Below are positions 7,684-20,729 of a stretch of 64,000 nucleotides of DNA, one piece after another; within the stretch, counting starts at the first letter, position 1; the number at the start of each line of letters is the position of its first letter. This DNA is from Sphingomonas spermidinifaciens (lineage in GTDB: Bacteria > Pseudomonadota > Alphaproteobacteria > Sphingomonadales > Sphingomonadaceae). The notes beneath the pieces are model-generated. The model ran no database searches. It was not told where the DNA came from and saw only the letters and a list, made by a program, of their open reading frames with translations. The translations under genes were made by a program, and so were the position numbers. Location of the stretch: contig NZ_NWMW01000002.1 of NCBI RefSeq assembly GCF_002351485.1, positions 186,001-250,000 on the forward strand. The letters are read 5' to 3'.

Positions 7684-9660
7684 ATGCTTTCGACGGAATG
7701 GATGCGCGCGGCCGCGGCGGCCGCGCTCGTCATGGGCGCGGGTGCGGCCGATGCGCAGGTCGATCCGCTCGCCGCCGCCTTCGGCGCGCGCGAGGATGTC
7801 GAGCAGGCGAGCCTGTCGCCGGACGGTACCAAGCTCGCCTTCCTGCGGCCCAATGGCGGACAGGGATCGGCGATCATGACGCTCGATCTCACGCAGCCCG
7901 ATGCCAAGCCCGTCGGGATCGCGGCCGCTGACGGCAAGCCCGAACGACTGTCGAACTGTCGATGGGTGGGCAACACGCGGCTGATGTGCACGATCTACGG
8001 CATCGTGCGGGTGGACAACGAGATCGCGTACAGCTCGCGGATCGTCGCGCTCGATGCCGACGGCAAGCGGGTGAAGGGGATGCCGATGCCGCGCGGCTTC
8101 GGCGTGGCGCTGTCGAGCGGCGCCGTCATCGACTGGAACCCCGGGATCGAGAACAGCGTGCTGATGATGCGTCAGCAGCTCGAGACGATCGAGAGCGGAT
8201 CGATGATCGGCGAGCGCACCGGCGGCTATCGCATCGATCGGGTCGATACCGTCAGCCTGAAGGCCTCGCCGGTCGAGCGCGTCGATCCGGCCGCGCGGGA
8301 ATATTATAGCGACGGTCAGGGTCGCATCCGCGTGATCGGCCGCGCGGTGGTCGACAATGCCAGCGGATATGACCGGCCGGGGCGCCAGTATTTCTATCGC
8401 AAGCCCGGCGAGAATGGCTGGCTGCCGCTCAGCGAGACCACGCCGGATGGTGCGGGCTTCGATCCCTACGGCGTCGATGGCGCGGCGAACCTGGCCTATG
8501 GCCTCAGGCGGAATGACGGGCGGATCGCGGCGTATACGATGGCGCTCGACGGTTCGGGCAAGGAGACGTTGGTCTTCGCGCATCCCGAAGTCGATGTGTC
8601 GGGCTTTGAACGGATCGGCCGGCGCGGGCGGATCGTCGGCGTCAGCTACGTCACCGACCGCCGGCAGGTGAAATATTTTGACCCCGCGCTTGAAAAGCTG
8701 GCGGCGAGCCTCGCCAAGGCGCTGCCCGCGACCCCGCTGATCCGCTTCATCGATTCGAGCGAGGACGAGAATCTGATGCTCCTCTGGGCGGGGGCGGACG
8801 CCAGTCCGGGCCGCTACTTTCTGTTCGATCGCAGGGCACGCAAGCTGGAGGCGTTGCTCGACGATCGCCCGCAGTTGGGGGAGGTGAAGCTCGCGGCGAT
8901 GAAGCCCGTCACCTATCCCGCCGCCGATGGGACCAGGATTCCCGGCTATCTGACGCTGCCGCCGGGCAAGGACAGCGTCCGCGGCCTGCCCGCGCTGGTG
9001 ATGCCGCATGGCGGGCCGGGCGCGCGCGACGAATGGGGCTTCGACTGGCTGGCGCAGTTCTTCGCCGCCAAGGGCTATGCCGTGCTCCAGCCCAATTTCC
9101 GCGGCTCGACCGGCTATGGCGATGCCTGGTTCCAGAAGAACGGCTTCAAGGGTTGGAGGACCGCGATCGGCGACGTCAACGATGCGGGCAAGTGGCTGGT
9201 CGCCGAAGGGGCAGATGCCGGCCGGCTGGGCGTGTTCGGTTGGTCCTATGGCGGCTATGCCGCGCTCCAGTCGGCGGTGGTCGATCCCGACCTGTTCAAG
9301 GCGATCGTCGCCGTCGCCCCCGTCACCGACCTGTCGCGGCTGCGCGGGGAGGGCGAGATGTTCTCTAACTACAGGATCATGCGCGATTTCATCGGCAGCG
9401 GTCCGCACCTGATCGAGGGTTCGCCCGCACGCTATCCCGACCGGTTCAAGGCGCCCGTGCTGATGTTCCACGGCGATCTCGACCGCAACGTCAGCGTCGC
9501 CCATGCCAAAGCGATGCAGTCGAAGCTTGCCGGCGCGGGCAAGCGGAGCGAGCTCGTCGTGTACGAGGGGCTCGACCATTATCTGGAGGACGGCAGCGCG
9601 CGCACGGCGATGCTGGGCAAGGCGAGCGCGTTCCTCGCCGCGTCAATGCCCGGCAAGTGA
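7684..9660 (+). CDS. S9 family prolyl oligopeptidase-like serine peptidase, exported
   Basis: A 658-residue protein with a probable Sec signal peptide (hydrophobic residues 8-22, cleavage near ADA-QVD). An N-terminal seven-bladed beta-propeller region (about 30-400, with SPDGTKLAFL and YFDPALEKL) precedes an alpha/beta-hydrolase domain. The triad reads as Ser521 in GWSYGGY, Asp600 in HGDLDRNV and His632 in LDHYLED. The family cleaves short peptides, often after proline or as dipeptides; many sphingomonads carry several exported copies for peptide scavenging. The 23-residue lead before the propeller fits a start at ATG 7684. It is followed by a strong terminator and stands as a single gene. 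Confidence 0.92.
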   Translation: MLSTEWMRAAAAAALVMGAGAADAQVDPLAAAFGAREDVEQASLSPDGTKLAFLRPNGGQGSAIMTLDLTQPDAKPVGIAAADGKPERLSNCRWVGNTRLMCTIYGIVRVDNEIAYSSRIVALDADGKRVKGMPMPRGFGVALSSGAVIDWNPGIENSVLMMRQQLETIESGSMIGERTGGYRIDRVDTVSLKASPVERVDPAAREYYSDGQGRIRVIGRAVVDNASGYDRPGRQYFYRKPGENGWLPLSETTPDGAGFDPYGVDGAANLAYGLRRNDGRIAAYTMALDGSGKETLVFAHPEVDVSGFERIGRRGRIVGVSYVTDRRQVKYFDPALEKLAASLAKALPATPLIRFIDSSEDENLMLLWAGADASPGRYFLFDRRARKLEALLDDRPQLGEVKLAAMKPVTYPAADGTRIPGYLTLPPGKDSVRGLPALVMPHGGPGARDEWGFDWLAQFFAAKGYAVLQPNFRGSTGYGDAWFQKNGFKGWRTAIGDVNDAGKWLVAEGADAGRLGVFGWSYGGYAALQSAVVDPDLFKAIVAVAPVTDLSRLRGEGEMFSNYRIMRDFIGSGPHLIEGSPARYPDRFKAPVLMFHGDLDRNVSVAHAKAMQSKLAGAGKRSELVVYEGLDHYLEDGSARTAMLGKASAFLAASMPGK

Positions 9661-9666
9661 CGCGAA

Positions 9667-9702
9667 AAGAGGCGGCGTCCCGGAGGATGCCGCCCCTTTT
9701 TT
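9667..9702 (+). terminator. Rho-independent terminator after the S9 peptidase
   Basis: Stem GGCGGCGTC / GATGCCGCC (9 bp with one G-U) with loop CCGGAG, followed by CCTTTTTT. An AAAAGA run on the left side could let it act weakly on the opposite strand for rpsD. Confidence 0.88.
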
Positions 9703-9776
9703 CGTGAGCGCCGCGGCGGAGCCGCGTCGTCGGTCCTCGCTTGAGCGAGGCCGGCCGCTCGCATTGATGGTTCGCT

Positions 9777-9799
9777 TGGGCTCAGCCGCGCTGAGCCCA
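9777..9799 (-). terminator. Hairpin downstream of rpsD
   Basis: A perfect 9-bp stem, TGGGCTCAG / CTGAGCCCA with a 5-base loop, begins 5 bases after the rpsD stop on the minus strand. No U-tract is evident. A second palindrome (CCTCGCT-TG-AGCGAGG, 9735-9750) lies further on. Confidence 0.5.
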
Positions 9800-9804
9800 T
9801 CGCA

Positions 9805-10419
9805 TCAACGCGAGTAGAACTCGACCACCAGGTTCGGCTCCATCTTCACCGGATAGGGCACTTCGTCGAGCGTGGGGACGCGCGTGAAGGTCACCGCGGC
9901 GTTGCCGTCGGGTGCCACGTAATCGGGAATGTCGCGCTCCGACAGGCTCTGCGCCTCGAGCACCAGCGCCATTTCCTTGGCCTTGTCGCCCAGCGAGATC
10001 ACGTCGCCCGGCTTCACCCGGCGCGAGGCAATGTTGCACTTCACGCCGTTGACGCGGATGTGGCCGTGGTTGACGATCTGGCGTGCCGACCAGATGGTGG
10101 GCGCGAACTTGGCGCGATAGACGACCGCGTCCAGACGCTGCTCGAGCAGGCCGATCAGGTTCTGGCTGGTGTCGCCCTTCATGCGCGACGCTTCTTCATA
10201 GGCCTTCTTGAACTGCTTCTCGGTGACGTCGCCGTAATAGCCCTTGAGCTTCTGCTTGGCGCGCAGCTGGATGCCGAAGTCCGACATCTTGCCCTTGCGG
10301 CGCTGGCCGTGCTGGCCGGGGCCGTATTCGCGCTTGTTCACCGGGCTCTTGGGACGACCCCAGATATTCTCGCCGAGACGACGGTCGAGCTTGTACTTGG
10401 CGCTGGAGCGCTTCGACAT
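9805..10419 (-). CDS. rpsD: 30S ribosomal protein S4
   Basis: A 204-residue protein matching the family length exactly. It starts [21 protein letters not shown] and shows the [10 protein letters not shown] segment and the S4 RNA-binding domain with [20 protein letters not shown]4 is a primary 16S rRNA binder that nucleates assembly of the small-subunit body. The start is fixed by an AAGGAAA ribosome site 5-6 bases upstream; further in-frame ATG codons upstream lack such a site. It is transcribed alone. The 214 bases to the divergent chorismate mutase gene should contain its promoter, though no clear -35/-10 pair could be assigned. Confidence 0.98.
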   Translation of the reverse strand: MSKRSSAKYKLDRRLGENIWGRPKSPVNKREYGPGQHGQRRKGKMSDFGIQLRAKQKLKGYYGDVTEKQFKKAYEEASRMKGDTSQNLIGLLEQRLDAVVYRAKFAPTIWSARQIVNHGHIRVNGVKCNIASRRVKPGDVISLGDKAKEMALVLEAQSLSERDIPDYVAPDGNAAVTFTRVPTLDEVPYPVKMEPNLVVEFYSR

Positions 10420-10633
10420 GGTATTTCCTTGCAATTGCCAACGACGTTGACCCTGGGCGGAAGGCCGGAGCGGCAAACCGAACATGATCGCGATCCCGGT
10501 CATCGCCCGACGCAGATACGTCGCGGCCGCCGCTTCACCGGGGTGCGGGGCCTGTTGCGAAGGCGCGCGGCTAGCGCGGCGGGGCGGCGGAGTCAAGCGT
10601 GACGGCGGCTTCTCCGGCGGCTAAGCCGGGGCC

Positions 10634-10942
10634 ATGTCACCGCTTCGCGACCCCGATAATTGCTCGACCATGGCAGAGGTGCGCACTGCCGTCGACGCGC
10701 TCGATGCCGAGCTGGTGGCGCTCATCGCGCGCCGCTTCGCCTATATGCGCGCCGCCGCACGCATCAAGCCCGAGCGCGGCCACGTCCGCGACGAGGCGCG
10801 CAAGGCCGAGGTCATCGGCAATGCCGTCGCCGCGGCGCGCGCGGCGCGCATCCCGGCGGACGCGGTCGGTGCGATGTGGGAGACGCTGGTCGAGGCTTCG
10901 ATCGCCTACGAACTCGCCGAATGGGAGCGGCGGCGCGCCTGA
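10634..10942 (+). CDS. Chorismate mutase, AroQ type
   Basis: A 102-residue all-helical chorismate mutase of the short AroQ class. [23 protein letters not shown] carries the active-site Arg, and [18 protein letters not shown] and an Ile-Ala-Tyr-Glu C-terminal helix follow. It converts chorismate to prephenate in the cytoplasm. The sequence also resembles the isochorismate pyruvate lyase relatives (PchB), so a side activity is possible. The ATG at 10634 is used; ATG 10670 (MAEVRTAV) would remove 12 residues and keep the fold. It overlaps the next gene by one base (TGATG), a translational coupling. Confidence 0.85.
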   Translation: MSPLRDPDNCSTMAEVRTAVDALDAELVALIARRFAYMRAAARIKPERGHVRDEARKAEVIGNAVAAARAARIPADAVGAMWETLVEASIAYELAEWERRRA

Positions 10943-11076
10943 TGGTGCACAAGAAGCCCCATCTGCCCACCAAGATCTGCGAGGCATGCGGCCGGCCGTT
11001 CGCGTGGCGCAAGAAATGGGCGCGCGACTGGGAGCAGGTGAAGTTCTGCTCCGACCGCTGCCGGCAGAAGCGATAG
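10942..11076 (+). CDS. Small DUF2256 zinc-ribbon protein
   Basis: A 44-residue basic protein, [20 protein letters not shown] followed by CSDRCRQKR. Two cysteine pairs (CEAC and CSDRC) form a probable zinc knuckle, and the tryptophan-rich middle ([15 protein letters not shown]) is typical of DUF2256. The family's function is unknown; in many proteobacteria it lies near photolyase or cryptochrome-related genes. Here it is coupled to chorismate mutase by a one-base overlap, which may only reflect gene packing. Confidence 0.85.
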   Translation: MVHKKPHLPTKICEACGRPFAWRKKWARDWEQVKFCSDRCRQKR

Positions 11077-11112
11077 TCACGCGTCGCGCGTGGCATATCC
11101 GTTTGCCCTGAC

Positions 11113-11206
11113 TAGTCGTCGAGCCTGTCGAGACGGTGTATCGAGGGGTCGCCGCCCTCTCTCGATACGGGCTCTCGACTTCGCTCGGCACCTACTCGAG
11201 ACCGCG
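11113..11206. repeat. Intergenic palindromic repeat
   Basis: Within the 225-base gap between the DUF2256 and DUF4157 genes is an inverted repeat, GTATCGAG (11138-11145) and CTCGATAC (11161-11168), flanked by CGAGCCTGTCGAGA and TCTCGACTTCGCTCGGCAC. The wording resembles dispersed intergenic repeats I associate with sphingomonads. It may end transcription between the two units. Confidence 0.55.
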
Positions 11207-11301
11207 GATCGGGTTGACTTCGATCGCACCTAGTCGATCCGACTATCGAAGCGTCGCCGCCGCCGTCCTATCCTCTTGGCCTGTTTGGTGAGGAGGCTTG
11301 C

Positions 11302-12345
11302 GTGCTGGCATCGGAGATCAACCGGACGACGCCGACGGCGGTGAACGCGCTCGACCGGGCCGCGCCGCCGCCCGAGCTGCCGAGCCTCGGCCAAGCCTTG
11401 CAGGCGCAGGCGATGATCGATCCCGCGGGGGCGGCGTCAGCCTATCGCAGCGCGGCGGCGACGCTCTCGCCCGTCGAGCAGGGCGTGCTCGCGCGGACTG
11501 CGCCCGCCGCGGCATCGTTCGCGGCGTTCGATTTCGACATTCCGGGTATTCCGGGGCTCCCCGATCTGCCGGATCTGCCCTCGCTGCCCGGCGTGCCCTT
11601 CGATTTTCCGGGGCTGCCCTCGGTGCCCAGCTTGCCGTCGCTGCCCGATCTCCCCGACCTGCCGTCGCTGCCCGGCCTGCCCTCGTTTCCGGGCTTGCCG
11701 TCGCTCCCCGATCTGCCCTTCCTGCCCGACATCCCAAATCCGCTCGACCTGCTCCAGCGCGGCGCCGATGCGGTGCGCGAGAGGCTTGCCGAGCTGCCAC
11801 ACGAGGTCGCCGACCGCCTCGCCGACTCGATGCGCGGCGACAAGGCGCGCGAACTCACCCCCGCCGAGCAGGCGTTCGTCGAGCAGGCGTTCGGCGATCG
11901 GATCGACCTGAGCGAGGTTCGCTTCGTCGATGGCCCCGGCAACTCGCCGATCGCCCGCGCGGCGTTCGCCAACGGCAACCCGGCGATCACCGTCGGCGAC
12001 ACCGTCTATTTCAAGCCCGGCCATTTCTCGACCGACTTCACTGCGAGCGCGGAGGACCGCAAGCTGCTCAACCACGAGCTGACGCACGTCCTGCAGTATG
12101 AGACGCTCGGCTATGGCAGCTTCACCGCGCGCTATGCCCGCGAGTTCGCCGAGGCGGGCGGCGATGCCGACAAGATGTACGACTATGCCTCGCGCGACAC
12201 GGTGTTCGATACCGAGACGCTGGAAGGGCAGGCGCAGATGGTTGGCGATTATGCTCAAATCCGCCACTCGACCAATCCTGCCCGTCAGGCCAAGATTGCC
12301 GATCTGGAGCGGCGACTGGAGGGTACTGGTATATATGGCCTGTAA
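11302..12345 (+). CDS. DUF4157 (eCIS-core-like) HELTH-motif protein with a Leu/Pro-rich spacer
   Basis: A 347-residue protein starting at GTG with AGGAGG 5 bases upstream. Residues about 1-74 contain a TLSPVEQG motif (54-61). Residues about 75-150 are a low-complexity run of PxLPxL units (GIPGLPDLPDLPSLPG and so on). A DUF4157-like domain follows, with LTPAEQAFVEQAFG, DLSEVRF, GDTVYFKPGHFS and the putative zinc motif H258-E-L-T-H262 in LNHELTHVLQ. DUF4157 domains are common in proteins linked to extracellular contractile injection systems and polymorphic toxins, but no such apparatus is in this window. The protein has no signal peptide. Its stop overlaps the next gene, a lipoprotein, by 11 bases, suggesting a functional pair. 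Function is unknown; a secreted metalloprotease-like effector is a reasonable guess. Confidence 0.82.
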   Translation: MLASEINRTTPTAVNALDRAAPPPELPSLGQALQAQAMIDPAGAASAYRSAAATLSPVEQGVLARTAPAAASFAAFDFDIPGIPGLPDLPDLPSLPGVPFDFPGLPSVPSLPSLPDLPDLPSLPGLPSFPGLPSLPDLPFLPDIPNPLDLLQRGADAVRERLAELPHEVADRLADSMRGDKARELTPAEQAFVEQAFGDRIDLSEVRFVDGPGNSPIARAAFANGNPAITVGDTVYFKPGHFSTDFTASAEDRKLLNHELTHVLQYETLGYGSFTARYAREFAEAGGDADKMYDYASRDTVFDTETLEGQAQMVGDYAQIRHSTNPARQAKIADLERRLEGTGIYGL

Positions 12346-12715
12346 GCGAGCGGCGTCAGGACCGTGTCAGAGGGTCGCGCTCGCGTTATTCTTCGCGCTC
12401 GCGGGGTGTACTCAGGGGGTGGAGGTCGAGGTGCGTCGGGGCGCGGCGGGAACGGTGTTTGCGGCGATTCCCATCAATGGCGGGTTCGATGCGTGCATCC
12501 AAGACGTCTACCTCTATGCCGAGGCGGAGAAACCCAAGCAGCTGTGGGACGCGACGCGGGGGATGGAAGCGACGCCGTGCGTGCGTGAGGTGTGGCTGAT
12601 GGCGAACCCCACAGGGTTCAGTGCGGAAGCGCCGCCGGCGTTGAAGGCAGGTCAGCGCTACCGCGTCGAGCTGATGGGTAATGGCTTCACGGCGAGCAAG
12701 GTGTTCACGGCTTAA
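12335..12715 (+). CDS. Putative lipoprotein of unknown function
   Basis: A 126-residue protein with a type II signal peptide: a basic start, a hydrophobic stretch VALALFFALAGC and a lipobox LAGC with Cys26. The mature part (about 100 residues) contains two further cysteines (DACIQDVYLYAEAEKP and TPCVREVWLMANP) that could form a disulfide, and no domain that I recognise. The start lies inside the DUF4157 gene (11-base overlap), so the two are translated together. If the DUF4157 protein is an effector, this envelope-anchored protein could be its immunity or chaperone partner; this is inference. Its end overlaps the convergent cpaF gene by 4 bases. Confidence 0.72.
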   Translation: MACKRAASGPCQRVALALFFALAGCTQGVEVEVRRGAAGTVFAAIPINGGFDACIQDVYLYAEAEKPKQLWDATRGMEATPCVREVWLMANPTGFSAEAPPALKAGQRYRVELMGNGFTASKVFTA

Positions 12716-14244
12716 AGACACGCCTCCAACAGCGCCTGGTCGAAGCCGAACTGCTTGGCCTTGTCGAGCGTGTAGGGGCGAAGGCCCATCGAGCGGTACT
12801 CGCCGATGATCTTGCCGTCGGCGCTCTCGTCCAGATACTCGAACTTGAACAGTTCCTGCGTGACGATCACCGGGCCTTCCATGCCGATCACCTCGGTGAT
12901 GTTGGTGACGCGGCGCGAGCCGTCGCGCAGGCGCTTGACCTGGACGATCAGGTCGACCGAGTCGGCGATCTGGCGGCTGATCGCTTCCTTCGGCACCTTG
13001 ATGTCCGACATCATCACCATGTTCTCCATACGCGCGAGGCATTCGCGCGGGGAGTTGGAGTGAAGCGTTGCCATCGAGCCGTCGTGACCCGTGTTCATGG
13101 CGGCGAGCAGGTCGAAACACTCCGACCCGCGGATTTCGCCCAGGATGATGCGGTCGGGGCGCATACGCAGTGCGTTCTTGACGAGGTCGCGAATCGTGAT
13201 CTCGCCGACGCCCTCGAGGTTCGGAGGGCGGGTTTCGAGCGGGAGCCAGTGCGGCTGCTGAAGCCGCAGTTCGGCCGCGTCCTCGATCGTCAGCACGCGC
13301 TCGCCCGGATCGATCATCTTCGAAAGGGCATTGAGCATCGTCGTCTTGCCCGAGCCGGTGCCGCCCGAAATGACGATATTGAACCGGCACGCGCCGGCGA
13401 CCTTGAGCGCGGTCGCCATCTTCTGGCTCATCGACCCGAAGCCCGCCATCATGTCGAGCGTGATTGGTTTCGCCGAGAACTTACGGATCGAGATGGCGGT
13501 GCCACGAAGGCTGAGCGGCGGCACGATGACGTTGACGCGGCTGCCGTCCTTGAGGCGCGCGTCGGCGAGCGGTGTCGTCTGGTCGACGCGGCGGCCGACG
13601 GAATTGCAGATGCGCTGAGCGATCTGGAACAGATGCTCCTCGTCGCGGAACTGGATGTTGGCGAGCTCGAGCTTGCCCTTGCGTTCGACGAAGGTCTGTT
13701 CGGGGCCGTTGACCATGATGTCGCTGACCGCGGGATCCGACAGCAGTTCCTCGAGCGGACCAAGGCCGAGCAGCTCGTCGACCAGGACCTTTTCCAGCGC
13801 GAACTGCTCGCGGCGGTTGAGCGTCAGCTTGAGCTCGGCGAGCACCTCGCCGATGATCGGACGGAATTCCTCGGCGAGCTCGTCCTTGCTCAGCGTCGCC
13901 GCCGCTTCGGGATCGACACGCTCGAGGAGGCGCGGAAGCACCTGCTCCTTGATCCGGTGGATCGAGCTTTCGAAGCCCTCGGTGCGGCTCTGCGCCGCGT
14001 CGCCCGAGGATGCCTGACGGTCGGCAAGCCGCTGCATCGCATCGACTGCGATCGACGAGTTGGCGAGGTCGGGTTCCGGCGCGGCAGCCATCCCTGCGCC
14101 GGGCAGCGGGATCGATTCGATCGGCGGGAACTGTTCGGCATGATCGGGCTCGGTCCGGCCCGGCCCGTGCATCGGCCGCGCGACGCCGAACGACGGTCGC
14201 CCACCGCCGCCCCCCACTCCGCTCCGCCGCCCGAATGCGCTCAT
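12712..14244 (-). CDS. cpaF: CpaF/TadA-family secretion ATPase
   Basis: A 510-residue type II/IV secretion system ATPase of the Tad (Flp pilus) branch. A Gly/Pro-rich variable N-terminus (1-100) precedes the N-terminal domain ([18 protein letters not shown]), the Walker [10 protein letters not shown] (about 293-301), an Asp box ([10 protein letters not shown]), a Walker B region ([11 protein letters not shown]) and a His box ([14 protein letters not shown]). It should power pilus assembly at the inner membrane. Normally it sits in a cpaABCEF-tadBC operon; here it is alone, with an EamA transporter divergent upstream and the lipoprotein gene convergent. The other pilus genes must be elsewhere or this is a second copy. 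Confidence 0.93.
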   Translation of the reverse strand: MSAFGRRSGVGGGGGRPSFGVARPMHGPGRTEPDHAEQFPPIESIPLPGAGMAAAPEPDLANSSIAVDAMQRLADRQASSGDAAQSRTEGFESSIHRIKEQVLPRLLERVDPEAAATLSKDELAEEFRPIIGEVLAELKLTLNRREQFALEKVLVDELLGLGPLEELLSDPAVSDIMVNGPEQTFVERKGKLELANIQFRDEEHLFQIAQRICNSVGRRVDQTTPLADARLKDGSRVNVIVPPLSLRGTAISIRKFSAKPITLDMMAGFGSMSQKMATALKVAGACRFNIVISGGTGSGKTTMLNALSKMIDPGERVLTIEDAAELRLQQPHWLPLETRPPNLEGVGEITIRDLVKNALRMRPDRIILGEIRGSECFDLLAAMNTGHDGSMATLHSNSPRECLARMENMVMMSDIKVPKEAISRQIADSVDLIVQVKRLRDGSRRVTNITEVIGMEGPVIVTQELFKFEYLDESADGKIIGEYRSMGLRPYTLDKAKQFGFDQALLEACL

Positions 14245-14333
14245 GCCAAAGCCCTTGTCTGCCCGCTTTTTCTAGAGGCTGGGGTCTAGCCGCGAAGGTT
14301 TGACAATTGACTAACCACATCCGAAGCGGATCT

Positions 14334-15242
14334 ATGGTGAGAGACGGGGGCGGGGCCGCGCAGGGGTTGTTGTTCGGCGTGGCGGGCTTCGCGCTGCTGT
14401 CGTGCGGTGACGCGGTCATCAAGACGACGGTGGACGAATGGCCCGCGAGCGCGATCGCGGCGCTGCGCTATCTGTTCGGCGCGATCGGCCTCGGCATCGC
14501 CGTGTTCGCGACCGAGGGGGTGGGGGCGCTTCGGGTGCCGCGTCCCGGGCTTCAGGTGGCACGCGCGCTGGCCGTCTCCGTGGCCAGCTTCGGCTTCTTC
14601 ATGGCGCTTCGTTCGATGCCGCTCGCGAATGCGACGGCAGTCCAGTTCACCAGTCCTGCGCTGACGGCGATGCTGTCTGCGCTGTTCCTCGGCGAGCGCG
14701 CGCCGAGGGCGGCCTGGGGAGCGACCGCGCTGGCGTTCATGGGCGTGCTGATTGTCCTGCGCCCCGATGTCGCGCGGATGGGCTGGGCGGTCGGCTGGCC
14801 GCTTCTGGCCGCGCTGGGGCTGGCGAGCATGATGATCCTGAATCGTCGCGCCGCCGGAACCGGATCGGCACTCGCCATGCAGTATTCGGTCGCCTTGTTC
14901 GCCACGCCGATCCTGGTCGCGGCGGCAGTAGCGGGGCACGTCAGCGGCTGGCCACCAATGCAGGCAGGAATGCCGGGCTGGAGCGTGATCGTTCGCTGTG
15001 CGCTGGTCGGGGTAAGCGCGAGCGCTGCGCATCTGCTGGTCTACCTCGCGACGGTGCGCAGTTCGGCCGCCGTGGTCGCGCCAACGATGTACGTGCAACT
15101 TCTGACCGCGCTCGCGCTGGGGGCGGCGGTGTTCGGCGACCGGCCCGATCCTGTGGCGCTGCTCGGTGCGGGACTGGTCGTCACAAGCGGCCTGTGGCTG
15201 TGGCATAGCCAGCGCCCACGAACGGTGCCGGAAACCGAATGA
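14334..15242 (+). CDS. EamA/DMT-family membrane transporter
   Basis: A 302-residue inner-membrane protein with about ten hydrophobic segments arranged as two EamA repeats: LLFGVAGFALLSCGDAV to LSALFLGER and WAVGWPLLAALGLASMM to the C-terminus. NATAVQFTSPALTAMLSALF is the usual end of the first repeat. DMT transporters export or import small metabolites; the substrate cannot be read from the sequence. An in-frame TTG at 14307 is possible but has no clear ribosome site, so ATG 14334 is used. It is divergent from cpaF. Confidence 0.85.
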   Translation: MVRDGGGAAQGLLFGVAGFALLSCGDAVIKTTVDEWPASAIAALRYLFGAIGLGIAVFATEGVGALRVPRPGLQVARALAVSVASFGFFMALRSMPLANATAVQFTSPALTAMLSALFLGERAPRAAWGATALAFMGVLIVLRPDVARMGWAVGWPLLAALGLASMMILNRRAAGTGSALAMQYSVALFATPILVAAAVAGHVSGWPPMQAGMPGWSVIVRCALVGVSASAAHLLVYLATVRSSAAVVAPTMYVQLLTALALGAAVFGDRPDPVALLGAGLVVTSGLWLWHSQRPRTVPETE

Positions 15243-15267
15243 GCCGGGCATCGCTGCCCGGCTCATT
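15238..15267. terminator. Bidirectional hairpin between the EamA gene and atpC
   Basis: A 13-bp perfect stem (AATGAGCCGGGCA / TGCCCGGCTCATT) with loop TCGC. It overlaps the EamA stop codon and lies 27 bases past the atpC stop. Symmetry suits a shared terminator for two convergent genes, although no run of T follows on either side. Confidence 0.65.
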
Positions 15268-15293
15268 CTGAAGTCGATCGAGGGTCCCGGGGG

Positions 15294-15548
15294 TCAGCCG
15301 GCCTTTTCGGCGAGCACCGTCAGGCCCCTGGTCGTGACCTCGGCCAGCCCGCCCTCGACGCGGATCGCCTCGGGCGCGCCGCCGGCGGTCTTGTGGACCA
15401 TGATCTCGCCGTCGCGGATCGTCGACATGAAGGGGGCGTGCCCCTCGAGCACGCCGAAATCGCCCTCGCTGCCGGGGACGACGACCATGTGGACTTCCTC
15501 CGAGCGAAGGAGCTTTTCGGGGGTCACCAGTTCGAAATGGAGCGGCAT
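15294..15548 (-). CDS. atpC: ATP synthase F1 subunit epsilon
   Basis: An 84-residue protein, [14 protein letters not shown]..., matching the N-terminal beta-sandwich of the epsilon subunit, with [21 protein letters not shown] as the family signature. The C-terminal helical hairpin found in many bacteria is absent, as in other alphaproteobacterial epsilon subunits. That hairpin inhibits ATP hydrolysis in E. coli, and alphaproteobacteria can use the zeta inhibitor instead. It forms part of the central stalk. Last gene of the operon, 49 bases after atpD with a strong hairpin between. Confidence 0.95.
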   Translation of the reverse strand: MPLHFELVTPEKLLRSEEVHMVVVPGSEGDFGVLEGHAPFMSTIRDGEIMVHKTAGGAPEAIRVEGGLAEVTTRGLTVLAEKAG

Positions 15549-15563
15549 TGGTCAGTCCTAGAC

Positions 15564-15588
15564 CCCCTCCCCGCTGGGCGGGGAGGGG
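15564..15588 (-). other. Intercistronic hairpin between atpD and atpC
   Basis: An 11-bp stem (CCCCTCCCCGC / GCGGGGAGGGG) with loop TGG in the 49-base gap. This GC-rich motif resembles short intergenic repeats I associate with sphingomonads. Without a U-tract it more likely tunes mRNA stability or atpC expression than ends transcription. Confidence 0.6.
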
Positions 15589-15597
15589 TGGAGGGGA

Positions 15598-17659
<2,062 letters not shown>

Positions 17660-17664
17660 CGGCC

Positions 17665-18546
17665 TCAGAGTGCCTCGGCGCCCGAGATGATCTCGACCAA
17701 CTCGGTCGTGATCGCCGCCTGGCGGCTGCGGTTATACTCGATCTGGAGCCGCTTGATGAGGTCGCCGGCGTTGCGCGTGGCGTTGTCCATCGCGGTCATC
17801 TTCGACCCCTGTTCCGACGCGGCATTCTCGCGCAGCGCACGGAAGATCTGGATCGCGATCGCGCGGGGCAGCAGGTCGGCGAGGATCGACTCCTCGTCGG
17901 GCTCATACTCCATCACCGCACCACCGTCGGTGTCGTTGGTCGCGGCCGCGGGCACCTTGACGGGCAGGATCTGCTGCTCGGTCGGCTCCTGCGTCAGCAC
18001 CGACTTGAATGTGGCGTAGAACAGGTGCGCGACGTCGAACTCGCCCGCCTGGAAGCGCGCGATGAGGTCGTCGGCATAGCCGCGCGCGCTGTCAAAGGTC
18101 AGCTTGCCGAGGTCGCCGGGCTCGTCCGAATGGACGATCTGGTCGCGATAAAGGCGCGACAGCACACCGCGGCCCTTGCGGCCGATCGTGTAGAACTTGA
18201 CCGTCTTGCCCTGCGCAATGAGCTCATCGGCGCGGCGGCGGGCAAGGCGCGCGATGTTGGTGTTGAATGCGCCGGCCAGGCCCTTGTCGCTGGTCGCGAC
18301 GACGAACAGATGGACCTGATCGCGGCCGGTGCCCGACAGCAGCAGCGGCGCGTTGTCCGCCCCGCCCACCTTGGCGGCGAGGCGCGCGACGACGCCCTCC
18401 AGCCGCTCGGCATAGGGACGCCCGGCCTCCGCCGCCTCCTGCGCACGGCGCAGCTTGGCGGCGGCGACCATCTTCATCGCCTTGGTGATCTTCTGGGTCG
18501 ACTTGACCGACCCGATCCGGATTTTGAGCGCCTTGAGGCTAGCCAT
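17665..18546 (-). CDS. atpG: ATP synthase F1 subunit gamma
   Basis: A 293-residue rotor subunit. The N-terminal helix [33 protein letters not shown] and the C-terminal [38 protein letters not shown] form the coiled coil that turns inside the alpha3-beta3 ring. [12 protein letters not shown] is the central family motif. It is separated from atpA by a palindromic repeat element and followed after 5 bases by the embedded lipoprotein gene. Confidence 0.97.
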   Translation of the reverse strand: MASLKALKIRIGSVKSTQKITKAMKMVAAAKLRRAQEAAEAGRPYAERLEGVVARLAAKVGGADNAPLLLSGTGRDQVHLFVVATSDKGLAGAFNTNIARLARRRADELIAQGKTVKFYTIGRKGRGVLSRLYRDQIVHSDEPGDLGKLTFDSARGYADDLIARFQAGEFDVAHLFYATFKSVLTQEPTEQQILPVKVPAAATNDTDGGAVMEYEPDEESILADLLPRAIAIQIFRALRENAASEQGSKMTAMDNATRNAGDLIKRLQIEYNRSRQAAITTELVEIISGAEAL

Positions 18547-18557
18547 TCAATTCATCC

Positions 18558-18637
18558 CGTCATCCCAGCGAAGGCTGGGATCGCGTGCCACAGACCGCGC
18601 GCTTGCGGCCGGAGACCCCAGCTTTCGCTGGGGTGAC
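18558..18637. repeat. REP-like palindromic element between atpA and atpG
   Basis: Two imperfect inverted arms built on CCCAGCGAARGCTGGG (18564-18579 and the complementary 18617-18632) within a longer CGTCA...TGACG palindrome. The arms can pair with each other or fold separately. This motif resembles extragenic palindromes I associate with sphingomonads. Inside an operon it would add a large mRNA hairpin and could affect the ratio of alpha to gamma subunits. Confidence 0.85.
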
Positions 18638-18642
18638 GCCGG

Positions 18643-20729
<2,087 letters not shown>

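Noticed and set aside
6748..9579. Long minus-strand open frame opposite the UxaA and S9 peptidase genes
   Set aside because: GC-rich antisense shadow; both plus-strand genes have full catalytic motifs.
14307..14333. TTG start for the EamA transporter
   Set aside because: No ribosome site; ATG 14334 gives a normal N-terminus.
11302..15242. An extracellular contractile injection system or prophage around the DUF4157 gene
   Set aside because: No sheath, tube, baseplate, tail or phage genes occur nearby.
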